Of a stretch of 64,000 bases of DNA, positions 36,251-45,225 are shown one piece after another (within the stretch, counting starts at the first letter, position 1; each line of letters begins with the position of its first letter). Below the pieces are notes generated by a model. The model did not search any database and was not told where the DNA came from. It saw nothing but the letters and a program-made list of their open reading frames with translations. Source of the DNA: Candidatus Dormiibacterota bacterium (GTDB lineage: Bacteria > Chloroflexota > Dormibacteria > Dormibacterales > Dormibacteraceae); NCBI GenBank assembly GCA_024280995.1, contig JAMXLM010000037.1:1-64000 (forward strand). Reading direction: 5' to 3'. Position numbers and translations under genes: made by a program.

Positions 36251-37048
36251 ATGGCGACCGTCGGTGGTGACTCAAGAAGGAAAGACGACGCGGCCGCCGC
36301 CACGAACGTAAGCGTGCTGATGGCGGACCAGATCGCCTACTACCGAGCCCGGGCCCCAGAGTACGACCAGTGGTGGGCGCGGGAGGGTCCATCTGATTTC
36401 GGTCCTGAGTTCAACGCGGCCTGGGCTAGCGAGATCGATGCCGTGGGGGCGGTTCTCAGCGCCTTCAATCCAACCGGTGAGGTCTTGGAGCTGGCGGCAG
36501 GCACCGGAGGACTGACCGTTGAGCTAGCACGATGGGCAAAAGCGATCACGGCAGTGGACGCATCTCCCGAGGCGTTGGAGATCAACAGGGCCAAGCTGTC
36601 TCAGGCCGGGATTCCGGTCGAATACGTGACCGCAGATCTCTTCGCGTGGGAGCCGTCGCGGCGCTACGACGTCGTCTTTTTCTCGTTCTGGCTCTCACAT
36701 GTCCCAGTCGAGCGATTCGACGCCTTCTGGGCATTCGTGGCTCGGTCTCTCCGGCCCGACGGACGCTTCTTCTTTGTCGACAGTGCCGGCCCCGAATGGA
36801 GTCGCTTCTCTGGAGCGAGCGAGGCCGACTCGGAGTCGACTGTCCGGCGCGTACGAACACCCACGGATGTTGCGGCGGATGTTGCGCTCCGAGAGGTCGC
36901 GGACGGGCGTCAGTTCCACATCGTGAAGCGTTTCTGGACGCCCGATGCACTCCGAGGAGAGTTGGAAGCGCGGGGTTGGGAGGCGACCGTAGCCGAAACC
37001 GCATGGGCCTTCATCTACGGTCATGGTCGGCGTTCGGACCACCTATAG
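36251..37048 (+). CDS. Class I SAM-dependent methyltransferase
   Basis: EVLELAAGTGGLTVELARWAKAITAVDASPEALEINRAKL. Confidence 0.9.
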   Translation: MATVGGDSRRKDDAAAATNVSVLMADQIAYYRARAPEYDQWWAREGPSDFGPEFNAAWASEIDAVGAVLSAFNPTGEVLELAAGTGGLTVELARWAKAITAVDASPEALEINRAKLSQAGIPVEYVTADLFAWEPSRRYDVVFFSFWLSHVPVERFDAFWAFVARSLRPDGRFFFVDSAGPEWSRFSGASEADSESTVRRVRTPTDVAADVALREVADGRQFHIVKRFWTPDALRGELEARGWEATVAETAWAFIYGHGRRSDHL

Positions 37049-37095
37049 GTTCCGGCAATGTCGCCCCGAAGCCGGATCGGCTCCGCGGCGATTCA

Positions 37096-37171
37096 TGGTG
37101 GGCCGCGGTGGACTCGAACCACCTGCCTCCGCGTTATCAGCACGGCGCTCTGCCAGTTGAGCTAGCGGCCC
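37096..37171 (-). tRNA. tRNA-Ile (GAT), CCA encoded
   Basis: GGGCCGCTAGCTCAACTGGCAGAGCGCCGTGCTGATAACGCGGAGGCAGGTGGTTCGAGTCCACCGCGGCCCACCA folds as a cloverleaf. Confidence 0.95.
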
Positions 37172-37242
37172 AGAGCCAGAAGAACCAGCGCCCAGACCAG
37201 AGGGAGTCTAGCTGGGACGCCTGATTCTACGAATCCAGTTGT

Positions 37243-37608
37243 CTACGTGACATTCGGCCGGTAGACCACGCGGGCCGTGTCCGCCGGCCCCGCGACGGCG
37301 TAGGCCGCCATGCCAATGACGCCCAGGCCGATCAGCTGGAGAATCGCCACGATCGCGACCCAGTCCCAGGACCGGAGCTGAACCAGCTTGATCAACGCCG
37401 CGATCCACATCACGAACATGACCAGGGCCGCCAACCCCATTGCGACATAGCCAGCCTTCGCGGTCGCCGGGATTGAGTTCAATGTCGCACCGGAACCACG
37501 CAGCGCCACCACCACGCGCACGAACGCGACCAGCCATACGACCCACGCGCCGATGTACCACCCGGTCGTCGTCCGCTTGCTCAACACGCCCGCTCGAGTC
37601 TCCCTCAA
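37243..37608 (-). CDS. Hypothetical membrane protein
   Basis: 121 aa, TM helices. Confidence 0.65.
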   Translation of the reverse strand: MRETRAGVLSKRTTTGWYIGAWVVWLVAFVRVVVALRGSGATLNSIPATAKAGYVAMGLAALVMFVMWIAALIKLVQLRSWDWVAIVAILQLIGLGVIGMAAYAVAGPADTARVVYRPNVT

Positions 37609-37671
37609 TGAAAACGGGGCGAGCGGAGTGCCTACTCGGGACGGCGGGAGTGCGATGACCGCCGGGGAAAG

Positions 37672-37749
37672 TGGCAGGGGCGGAAGGATTCGAACCCTCG
37701 GCCCTCGGTTTTGGAGACCGATGCTCTGACCAGACTGAGCTACGCCCCT
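37672..37749 (-). tRNA. tRNA-Trp (CCA), 3' CCA encoded
   Basis: AGGGGCGTAGCTCAGTCTGGTCAGAGCATCGGTCTCCAAAACCGAGGGCCGAGGGTTCGAATCCTTCCGCCCCTGCCA. Confidence 0.95.
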
Positions 37750-37805
37750 ATAGCGCCTACGGCATTCTACCCAACACCCTACAAGCCCCCGGCTAGCATC
37801 GACGC

Positions 37806-38429
37806 GTGGCCGTCTTCCTCGCGAACGTGGGGGTCAACGCATCGCATCCCGTCCATTCGCCGCTCTCCGAAGACCTCACGTTCGAGCTGTTTCCGATCCC
37901 GGAAGCCATTCCGTGGCGTCCCCCGATGGTGCGAGGCTGGAACGGCAACGCCGTCCACCTCGATCCGGACTTCGTCTCCATTCCAGCGACGTATGGCGAC
38001 AACTGCCGGCGTGCCGGCCGCGCCTTCAGCCTGCGTCACGCGCAGCCCGGAGACCTGATCGTCTTTCTCGCTCGCCTGCAGCCTGCCGCGGGGACGCCGG
38101 GCTTCTATCTCGTCGGCAAGCTCGAGATCGACGACGTGCTCGTCGACGTGACGAGCGATCCCGGTCCGGGCTGGTGGGACGCCAACGCGCACGTCCGCCG
38201 CGCCCGAGCGACTCAGCGCTGGGACAGCTTTTGGGTCTTCAGAGGCGCGCCTTGGTCGAGCCTGCTGACCACGGCCGTGCCGTTCACCAGGACCGAGACC
38301 GAAATGGTCTTCAGCGACACGCGATGGCCACGCCATCGCACCGAGCTTCAGACGATCGGCTCGTACACGCGCGCGGTGCGGCGAGTCGAAGGCCGCGGAG
38401 AGGAATGGCTGCGGAACTCCCTGCGCTGA
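37806..38429 (+). CDS. Hypothetical protein, possibly Nmad3-like
   Basis: MAVFLANVGVNASHPVHSPLSEDLTFELFPIPE...TYGDNCRRAGRAF...GDLIVFLARL. Confidence 0.45.
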   Translation: MAVFLANVGVNASHPVHSPLSEDLTFELFPIPEAIPWRPPMVRGWNGNAVHLDPDFVSIPATYGDNCRRAGRAFSLRHAQPGDLIVFLARLQPAAGTPGFYLVGKLEIDDVLVDVTSDPGPGWWDANAHVRRARATQRWDSFWVFRGAPWSSLLTTAVPFTRTETEMVFSDTRWPRHRTELQTIGSYTRAVRRVEGRGEEWLRNSLR

Positions 38430-39118
38430 TCGTCGGCGACGTCCACGGCGACATCGAGCGGCTCTTCGCCGCGCTCAAGCCGTACCCGGCCCAGGACTGG
38501 AGGACGATTTTTCTAGGCGACCTGGTCGACTTCGGGGCATTCGGCGTCGGCTGCCTTCGTGTCGCGCGAGATCGCAAGAATTCGGAGGTCCTTCTCGGCA
38601 ATCACGAGGTCGCCATGCTCGGCGCTCTGGCTGACCCCTCACGCGTCGGCTTCTGGGTCGGCATCGGCGGCCAGCTGCACGACCTCGATGAGCTCCGAAA
38701 GGATGAGTCGTTGCAGGCGTGGATGAGGGAGCGGCCGATGCTGCTGAAGCTCGACGACGGGACACTGGTCCAGCACTGCGGCAATGACGACTACCGAATG
38801 CTCATCGGCGACGACAGGTCGGACCCCGTGAGCGAGATCAACGACAACGGCCGCCTGGTCCTCGAAGCCGGCGACACCCACCTCCTGTGGAATGTCATGA
38901 GCGGCAAGGGGATCTTCGCCGCCCAGCCCGAGCGCCTCGATCGCTGGCTCGAGCTCACCGGCTCACGGCGAGTCGTCTTCGGGCACACTCCACACCATGA
39001 GTCGAAGCCTGCGCACTATCACGGCGGCAAGGCGATCAATTTCGACGGCGGTCTTTCCCGCGCCCATTACCGTCGCGCTCAGCCACTGAGTGCGAGCGTC
39101 GGCCCGCTTCCTCCCTAG
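38405..39118 (+). CDS. Metallophosphoesterase (Ser/Thr phosphatase-like)
   Basis: LIVGDVHGDIERL, IFLGDLVDFG, LLGNHEVAML, VFGHTPHHESKP. Confidence 0.85.
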   Translation: MAAELPALIVGDVHGDIERLFAALKPYPAQDWRTIFLGDLVDFGAFGVGCLRVARDRKNSEVLLGNHEVAMLGALADPSRVGFWVGIGGQLHDLDELRKDESLQAWMRERPMLLKLDDGTLVQHCGNDDYRMLIGDDRSDPVSEINDNGRLVLEAGDTHLLWNVMSGKGIFAAQPERLDRWLELTGSRRVVFGHTPHHESKPAHYHGGKAINFDGGLSRAHYRRAQPLSASVGPLPP

Positions 39119-39882
39119 GCCACCGCCGGCCTGCAGTCCTTGCACGGCCGGTAACCCTTCGCGCGCGCTTCCGCCTCATCGTGAAAGAAGACGAAGTTCT
39201 CCTCACGCGCGTGCCGGCCGTGATAGCAGGTGGGAAAGCAGAAGATCTTCGTGCTCTTGATGCCCTCGTAGCGAAATCCCGATTGCGCGAGCTTCTGCAG
39301 GCGCGCCAGCTGCACGCCCTCCAGGTTGAGGATCTGCTTCTTCGCCTCCGGCCCACCCCCGCCGTAGTTGCCGATCACGCCGTCGGATCGAACCACTCGG
39401 TGGCAAGGGATGAAATAGGGGATGGGGTTGTTCGCCAGTGCGGTGCCGACCGCCCGCACCGCCGCGGGATGCCCGATCTCGCGCGCGATCCACCCGTATG
39501 GTCTGACCTCGCCCCGGCGGATCTCCAGGGTCTTGCGCAAGACCGCCTGCGAAAACGGCGTCAGCCCGCGCAGGTCGAACTGCAGCCGGCGCTTGCCGGC
39601 GAGCTGGTCCTCGATCTTCGCCGCCAGGTCGGCGGGCGGATCGACCCGCACCAGCTGCCGCCCGACATCGCGACCGAACCACTCCTCGAATTGCAGCGCG
39701 GACGGAGCGCGCATCGCCGCCGAGACACCGAGCCGGTTCCACGCCACGTAGACGGGGCCGAGCACCGTGTCGAAAAGCGCGTACGAATCGGTGACGCCCG
39801 CCGACGCCAGCACGCGCTCGGCAAAGCCCACCGGCGCCTTCACCGCGCCGAGCTGCCGCAAATCAATCATCGCCGTGGCCAT
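39115..39882 (-). CDS. Methylated-DNA-[protein]-cysteine methyltransferase with C-terminal Ada-type Zn-binding domain
   Basis: IPYFIPCHRVVRSDGVIGNYGGG followed by STKIFCFPTCYHGRHAREENFVFFHDEAEARAKGYRPCKDCRP. Confidence 0.9.
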   Translation of the reverse strand: MATAMIDLRQLGAVKAPVGFAERVLASAGVTDSYALFDTVLGPVYVAWNRLGVSAAMRAPSALQFEEWFGRDVGRQLVRVDPPADLAAKIEDQLAGKRRLQFDLRGLTPFSQAVLRKTLEIRRGEVRPYGWIAREIGHPAAVRAVGTALANNPIPYFIPCHRVVRSDGVIGNYGGGGPEAKKQILNLEGVQLARLQKLAQSGFRYEGIKSTKIFCFPTCYHGRHAREENFVFFHDEAEARAKGYRPCKDCRPAVA

Positions 39883-40378
39883 CGCTCTCACCTCTCAGCA
39901 ATTTCAGTCCGCGATGGACGTTCGCCTTGACCGTGCCCACGGGTTGCCCGAGGACCTCGGCGACCTCCGCGTACGAGAGCTCCTGCACGTGGCGCAGAAC
40001 GACCGGCTCCCGATATCGCGCGGGCAGTCCCGCCACGCGGGCAGCCAGCGCGTCGACCTCCGCACGGCGCAGCGCGTCGTCCTCCGGGCCCGATGTCGTC
40101 GACGGCTCGCTGCCGTTCAGCTCGACGAGCCGCGGTCGCACCCCGCGCACCCGGTTGCGCACGACGTTGACCGCGATCCGGTGCAGCCACGCCCGCTGCT
40201 TGAGCTCGCGCACGCGCTCAGGCGTGTAGCCGGCGAGCGCCCGGTAGGCGCGAAGGAACGTGTCCTGAGCCACGTCTTCGGCGTCATGCCGGTTGCCGGT
40301 CAGCGCCAGGCCCAGGGCATAGATCCGGTCCTGGTGGTCGCGGACCAGGCGCTCGAAGACACGCTCCGTACCTTCCAT
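39863..40378 (-). CDS. ECF-type RNA polymerase sigma factor
   Basis: DHQDRIYALGLALTGNRHDAEDVAQDTFLRAYRAL ... ELSYAEVAEVLGQPVGTVKANVHRGLKLLR. Confidence 0.9.
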   Translation of the reverse strand: MEGTERVFERLVRDHQDRIYALGLALTGNRHDAEDVAQDTFLRAYRALAGYTPERVRELKQRAWLHRIAVNVVRNRVRGVRPRLVELNGSEPSTTSGPEDDALRRAEVDALAARVAGLPARYREPVVLRHVQELSYAEVAEVLGQPVGTVKANVHRGLKLLRGESDGHGDD

Positions 40379-40467
40379 CGCCCTCCTAAACCCATGTGAC
40401 GCCCGCCCGGTTGCAGATGAACCGAGGGGAACCATGATGCCGCCCCAGGTGTAGATGATGCGTTCCG

Positions 40468-41031
40468 ATGGAGGGCCGGCCAGCGGACGAACAAGACCTG
40501 ATCGCACGCGCCCAGCGCGGCGACGCAGGTGCCTACGAGGAGATCGTGAACCGCTACCAGGAGATCGCCTTTCGAACGGCGTACGTGATAACGGGCTCGG
40601 CGGCCGACGCCGAGGACGCGGCCCAGGAGGCGTTCCTCAAGGCCCACCGCGCGATCAAGCGGTTTCGGACCGGCGCCCAGATCCGTCCCTGGCTCCTGCG
40701 CATCGTCTCGAACGAGGCACGCAACCGGCGCCGGTCCGCCGGCCGCCGCCAGCGGCTCGAGCTTCGTCTCAGCGAGGACCTTCGCCCGGGAGATGCGGCC
40801 CCATCTCCCGAGGCGGCGGCCGTCGCGGCGGATGAGCGCCGGCGGCTGCTGGCGCTCATCAACGAAATGGCCGACGACGACCGGCTTGTGATCGCGAGCC
40901 GGTTCTTTCTGGAGCTCAGCGGCGAGGAGACCGCGGCCGCCCTGGGGATCCGCGAGGGCACCGTCAAATCGCGCCTTTCGCGGGCGCTCGCGCGCCTGAA
41001 GGCGAAGTTCGAGGTGGCGGCCAATGCCTGA
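40468..41031 (+). CDS. ECF-type RNA polymerase sigma factor
   Basis: RYQEIAFRTAYVITGSAADAEDAAQEAFLKAHRAI ... GEETAAALGIREGTVKSRLSRALARLK. Confidence 0.9.
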   Translation: MEGRPADEQDLIARAQRGDAGAYEEIVNRYQEIAFRTAYVITGSAADAEDAAQEAFLKAHRAIKRFRTGAQIRPWLLRIVSNEARNRRRSAGRRQRLELRLSEDLRPGDAAPSPEAAAVAADERRRLLALINEMADDDRLVIASRFFLELSGEETAAALGIREGTVKSRLSRALARLKAKFEVAANA

Positions 41032-41782
41032 GCTCGAAGAGCGGCTGACGGCCCTCGCCCGGGACATCTCATGGCCAGAAACTCCGCCGCTCCTCCCCAT
41101 TCATCGGGAGGTGGCAGCGCCAAGCCGCCGGAAGGGCTGGGCGCTCGCCGCCGCGGCGGTCGTGCTGATCGTCGCGACGCTGCTCGCCTACACCCCTACG
41201 CGCGAAGCCATCGCCGGCTGGCTGAACCTGCACACGATCATCCATCGGGTCGAGAACCTGCCGCCGACCTCGCCGCGACCATCGGGCCCGGTCGGAGCAA
41301 GACTCGACCTCGGCACGCAGACCACGTTCGACGGCGCCGGGCAGCAGGTCGGCTGGACCGTCGTCGTCCCGTCGTCGCTAGGCTCGCCTGACGAGGTTTA
41401 CGTGAAGCTCCCGCCGAGCGGCCCCTCTGGCGGTGAAGTCAGCCTCGTCTACACCAGGCGCAGCGACATCAGTCCGGCCGGGACCACCGGCGTCTCGGTG
41501 CTCGTCAGCGAGGCGCGGGGGGCCGTGTCGGAACCGTTCTTCTTCAAGGTGCTCGGCCCAGACGCGACGATCGAGCAGATCACCGTCGACGGCCATCCCG
41601 CCTACTGGATCTCGGGCCGGCCGCATGACTTCGCGTTCACCGACGACCAGGGCAACCCCTACTTCGAAACCATGCGGCTCGCCACCAACACTCTCGTCTT
41701 CGACGACGGCGGCACGCTCGTCCGGATCGAGGGCGACATGACACAGGCGCAAGCGATTGAGATAGCGAGGTCGATGAGATGA
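41024..41782 (+). CDS. Membrane protein, likely anti-sigma-like partner
   Basis: Overlaps the sigma gene; single TM AAAAVVLIVATLLAYTP; extracytoplasmic domain. Confidence 0.6.
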   Translation: MPELEERLTALARDISWPETPPLLPIHREVAAPSRRKGWALAAAAVVLIVATLLAYTPTREAIAGWLNLHTIIHRVENLPPTSPRPSGPVGARLDLGTQTTFDGAGQQVGWTVVVPSSLGSPDEVYVKLPPSGPSGGEVSLVYTRRSDISPAGTTGVSVLVSEARGAVSEPFFFKVLGPDATIEQITVDGHPAYWISGRPHDFAFTDDQGNPYFETMRLATNTLVFDDGGTLVRIEGDMTQAQAIEIARSMR

Positions 41783-42972
41783 AGGCATCACAGGCGTTGA
41801 TCTGTCTGGCCGTAGTAGTGGTCGGTTGCGGGGCGAATCCGCAAGCGCCGCATCAAGCAGCCGCGGACAAGCTCTATGAGGCCGTGCCAGGCCCCAGACA
41901 GCCGATGCTCGCGGTCATCGACTCGGAGTCGCACGCTCGGGACCGCGAGCTGACGCTTGGCACGCCTTCGGCCGACTGGAAGCATGTCTATACGATCGTC
42001 GCGACCTCACTCCTCGACACCAACTCCGTGACGGGTGACCTCGTCAACACGCTTCAGCTCCACGGCATCTATCACCTGCCCGCCGCGAGCGCGAACGGCA
42101 TACCGGGCGGCAGTTCGCCGGATGGACGATGGCTCGTCGTCGAGAACTTCGACGGCCCCACGACCCACATGCTGGTGATCGACACCGGCACCCTGACGAT
42201 CCGGCAACAGGTCGCTCTCGACGGACAGTTCGAGTTCGACGCCGTCGACAACCAGGCGGCAGACCTCTACCTGATTCAGAGGTTGAACGGCCACGACTAC
42301 TACGTCCGGCTATATGACCTGACGGCAGGCTCGCTGACGCCGAACATCGTCGCCGACAAGAGCGACGGCGGCCAGGCGATGACCGGGCTTCGTCTTGCCG
42401 GCATGCCTTCGGCCGACGGCCAATGGCTGTTCAGCATCTACGTCCGCGCGCACCAGTCGCCGTTCATCCACGCGCTCAGCCTTGGCGGGCCGTTCGCGTT
42501 GTGCCTGGATCTCCCGGGCGATGGTTACCTCGACGACCCTGCCGAGATGCAGTGGTCGCTTGCGATGAGCCGCGACCGCAGCCGGATGTACGCCGTGAAC
42601 ACCGCGACCGGCGTCGTTGCCCTCATGACAAGCGACGCAAATGGGCCCTCGATCGTCCGCACCGCCCGCTTCACCGGGACAGGCACCACGCAACCGCGCA
42701 TGAGAGGAGCCGTCGTCACCGGCAGCACGCTCGTCGCAGGCGGCCCATCCGGCCTCACCTGGATCGACACGTCGAGCCTGCAGGTCGTTGCCCGGTCAAT
42801 CCCGGAGTGGAGCATCGCCGGCGTGGGCCTGAGCCCAGACGGGCGGCACCTCTACGCCGTCAGCGAAGAGGGTCGGGTCGCCGTGATTGGTATCGACTCG
42901 CGCGGGGTCGAGGCGATGTTCGACCCGCTGGCAGGGAGCCCGATGGCTCTCATGCGGGTGGCTGCCGCTTAG
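41779..42972 (+). CDS. Beta-propeller-like lipoprotein
   Basis: Lipobox LAVVVVGC; SPDGRWLVVENF, SPDGRHLYAVSEEGRVAVIG. Confidence 0.65.
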   Translation: MKASQALICLAVVVVGCGANPQAPHQAAADKLYEAVPGPRQPMLAVIDSESHARDRELTLGTPSADWKHVYTIVATSLLDTNSVTGDLVNTLQLHGIYHLPAASANGIPGGSSPDGRWLVVENFDGPTTHMLVIDTGTLTIRQQVALDGQFEFDAVDNQAADLYLIQRLNGHDYYVRLYDLTAGSLTPNIVADKSDGGQAMTGLRLAGMPSADGQWLFSIYVRAHQSPFIHALSLGGPFALCLDLPGDGYLDDPAEMQWSLAMSRDRSRMYAVNTATGVVALMTSDANGPSIVRTARFTGTGTTQPRMRGAVVTGSTLVAGGPSGLTWIDTSSLQVVARSIPEWSIAGVGLSPDGRHLYAVSEEGRVAVIGIDSRGVEAMFDPLAGSPMALMRVAAA

Positions 42973-43239
42973 ACGATTCCTCTTCGAAGCCGCGACAGCG
43001 GATGACGGGGAGCCTCGGATAGCGCGGGAACGACGGGTCCGTCCGAGACAGCTCGCACATCCAGAACGACGTCCGCGCACCCTTCACGGTGCGGGAGTGC
43101 TTGCACGTCGCGCAGAGCCCGACTTCCACTAATCCAAATCATGTAACCCCGAGTCCGCCTCCGTCGAAGCTTCACCCATGTGATCGTCATTACCAGCAGT
43201 ACGTTGCCCGGGCGCTGTCAGATCACCGACAGCGCGGGG

Positions 43240-44109
43240 TCAGCTCTTTGTAAGCGGCGGGAGGCTGTTGAGCGCCGTGACCAGGCGGTCGAGGTTGTTG
43301 CCGATGCCGTACCGCCTCGCCATCTCGGCGACGACCTCGGGCTCCGCCGGGTAGCGGGCGCGACGGCCTCTGGGGACCTTGATCTTCAGGTCGCGCACGG
43401 GCGGCACGACTTTCAGCGCCCTGCGCAGATAGTCCGCCTGCTCCGGGTTGCGGAACACGCCGGCCTCCAGCATCTTGTCGATGGAGCCGTAGCGCTTCAC
43501 CATCTGCGCCGCCGTCTTGTCGCCGATGCCGGGGATGCCAGGCAGACCGTCCGACGGGTCGCCGCGCAGGATCGCATAGTCCGAGTAGGCGGTGCCCGGG
43601 ATTGCGTAGCGGCGGGTGACCTCCGCCTCGTCGACCTCGGCGGGGCCGCCTTTCTGCGGGTAAAGCACGATGACATCTCGTCCCCGCACCTGGCTGAACA
43701 GGTCGCGGTCGCCGCTCGCGATCTCGATCGGCGTCTTCACCTTCGCCGCGATCGACGCGACGATGTCCTCCGCCTCGTAGCCTTCCAACCCCACCACGTC
43801 AACGCCGATCGCGGTGAGCGCGGCCAGGATGATCGGGACCTGCGGGATGAGGGCTGGAGGTATCGGCTCGGCGGTCCGGTGCTCCTTGTACTCGGGGATG
43901 AGCTCGACCCGCCAGTCAGGCCGCCAATCCTCGTCGGTCGTGAACGCCAGGTGGCGCGGCTTGCGGTCATTGACGTAGCGGGCGAGCGTGTCGAGCGTGC
44001 CTCGCACCGCGTTGACCAGCACGCCGCCCGGCCCGCGCATCGTCTGCGGGATCGCGTAAAAGGCGCGGAAGAACATGCTCGAGCCGTCCACCAGCAGCCA
44101 CTCCGGCAA
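43240..44109 (-). CDS. 5'-3' exonuclease (PolI N-terminal-like)
   Basis: LLVDGSSMFFRAFYAIPQTM, GYEAEDIVASIAAK, SGDRDLFSQV, GDPSDGLPGIPGIGDKTAAQMVKRYGS; TTG start. Confidence 0.9.
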   Translation of the reverse strand: MPEWLLVDGSSMFFRAFYAIPQTMRGPGGVLVNAVRGTLDTLARYVNDRKPRHLAFTTDEDWRPDWRVELIPEYKEHRTAEPIPPALIPQVPIILAALTAIGVDVVGLEGYEAEDIVASIAAKVKTPIEIASGDRDLFSQVRGRDVIVLYPQKGGPAEVDEAEVTRRYAIPGTAYSDYAILRGDPSDGLPGIPGIGDKTAAQMVKRYGSIDKMLEAGVFRNPEQADYLRRALKVVPPVRDLKIKVPRGRRARYPAEPEVVAEMARRYGIGNNLDRLVTALNSLPPLTKS

Positions 44110-44148
44110 AGCCGAAACATCGTAACGAGGGCCTAAGATCGCGGCGTT

Positions 44149-45225
44149 TTGCGCATTGCCGGCGCGACCCTGGTCCTTGTCGCGTCGCTCGCTGCCTGCA
44201 CGATCGTCCCATCGCCCGCGCCAAGTCCCTCGCCGTCCTCGCCGACCCAGGCCGGCGACCTTCGCACCCAGCTCGACCTGCTCCTGACCGAGCACGTGAT
44301 GATCGTCGCCAAGGAGTCTGCCGCGGCGGTCAACGGCTCCGGCGAATATCCCGCGTACGCGGCGCTGCTCGCGACCAACGAGGAGGCGCTGACGCGGTTG
44401 GTGCGTGCCGCCGCCGGCAGCACGTCCGCCGCGAACTTCGCGCAGGCGTGGCGAGCTTTGAACTCGGACCTGGTCGAGTACGCGATCCGGATCGCCACCC
44501 ACGATGGAGCCGGCGCCGACGCGGCTACGGCGCGTCTCACCGCGACCACGATGCCCAAGCTTGCCGACCAACTGGCAGAGATCACCCTCAGCCAAACACA
44601 ACCGTTGCTGACGCTTGTGACCAGCGAGGTGACCGCGCTGCGCGACACGATCGATGGCGCGGCCAACCACCAGTACGCGGCGATGTACGTCAGCCTGGCG
44701 AGCTCGGTCTCTGGAGCGATGGCGCTCGGCGACGTCGTCGCGAGCAAGGTCGTGGCCAGGTTCCCGGACAAGTTCCCAGGCGACGACACCGCGCCGGCGG
44801 TCGCGCGTCGTGCCCGCCTCAACGTCCTGACCCAGCAGCGGGCTTACCTGGTGACGATGGCCACCGACGCGCTGATCAACGGGCGGGGCGACGAGGAGAC
44901 GCAGGCGCTGAGCGCGCTGTCGGCGAACCTCAACGTCATGGTCGCGGAGCTCGCCAGCGGGCGCTCAAAGCAGGCGTGGTCCGACGAGCTGTCGACGATC
45001 CGGCGCTACGCGAGCTCCGGCGATGTCACAGCGAAGAACACATTGACGGAGAACTTCGTGTCTCAGCTCGCTTCGGCGACGAGCGTCTCGCCGGGCATCG
45101 TCTCCAACCAGGTCAACGCGACTATCAAGGTCATCGACGACCAGCGGGCGAAGAGTCTCGACGACGTCGCGGGCGACGACCGCGCGGCGGCGACTGCGAT
45201 GGCGCCGCTCGCGGACTCGCTCTAG
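44149..45225 (+). CDS. Helical lipoprotein, hypothetical
   Basis: TTG start; lipobox LVASLAAC; long helical body. Confidence 0.65.
   Translation: MRIAGATLVLVASLAACTIVPSPAPSPSPSSPTQAGDLRTQLDLLLTEHVMIVAKESAAAVNGSGEYPAYAALLATNEEALTRLVRAAAGSTSAANFAQAWRALNSDLVEYAIRIATHDGAGADAATARLTATTMPKLADQLAEITLSQTQPLLTLVTSEVTALRDTIDGAANHQYAAMYVSLASSVSGAMALGDVVASKVVARFPDKFPGDDTAPAVARRARLNVLTQQRAYLVTMATDALINGRGDEETQALSALSANLNVMVAELASGRSKQAWSDELSTIRRYASSGDVTAKNTLTENFVSQLASATSVSPGIVSNQVNATIKVIDDQRAKSLDDVAGDDRAAATAMAPLADSL

Larger units (their letters stand above)
26133..37171. mobile_element. Proposed tRNA-Ile-anchored cassette array
   Basis: About nine related recombination-site-like repeats separating unrelated small genes, ending in intact tRNA-Ile; no integrase in window. 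Confidence 0.6.

Noticed and set aside
26133-37171. Canonical integron gene-cassette array
   Set aside because: No attC consensus, no intI, genes in mixed orientation, and the shared core is the tRNA-Ile 3' end
43180-44136. 318-aa plus-strand ORF
   Set aside because: Shadow of the 5'-3' exonuclease on the minus strand
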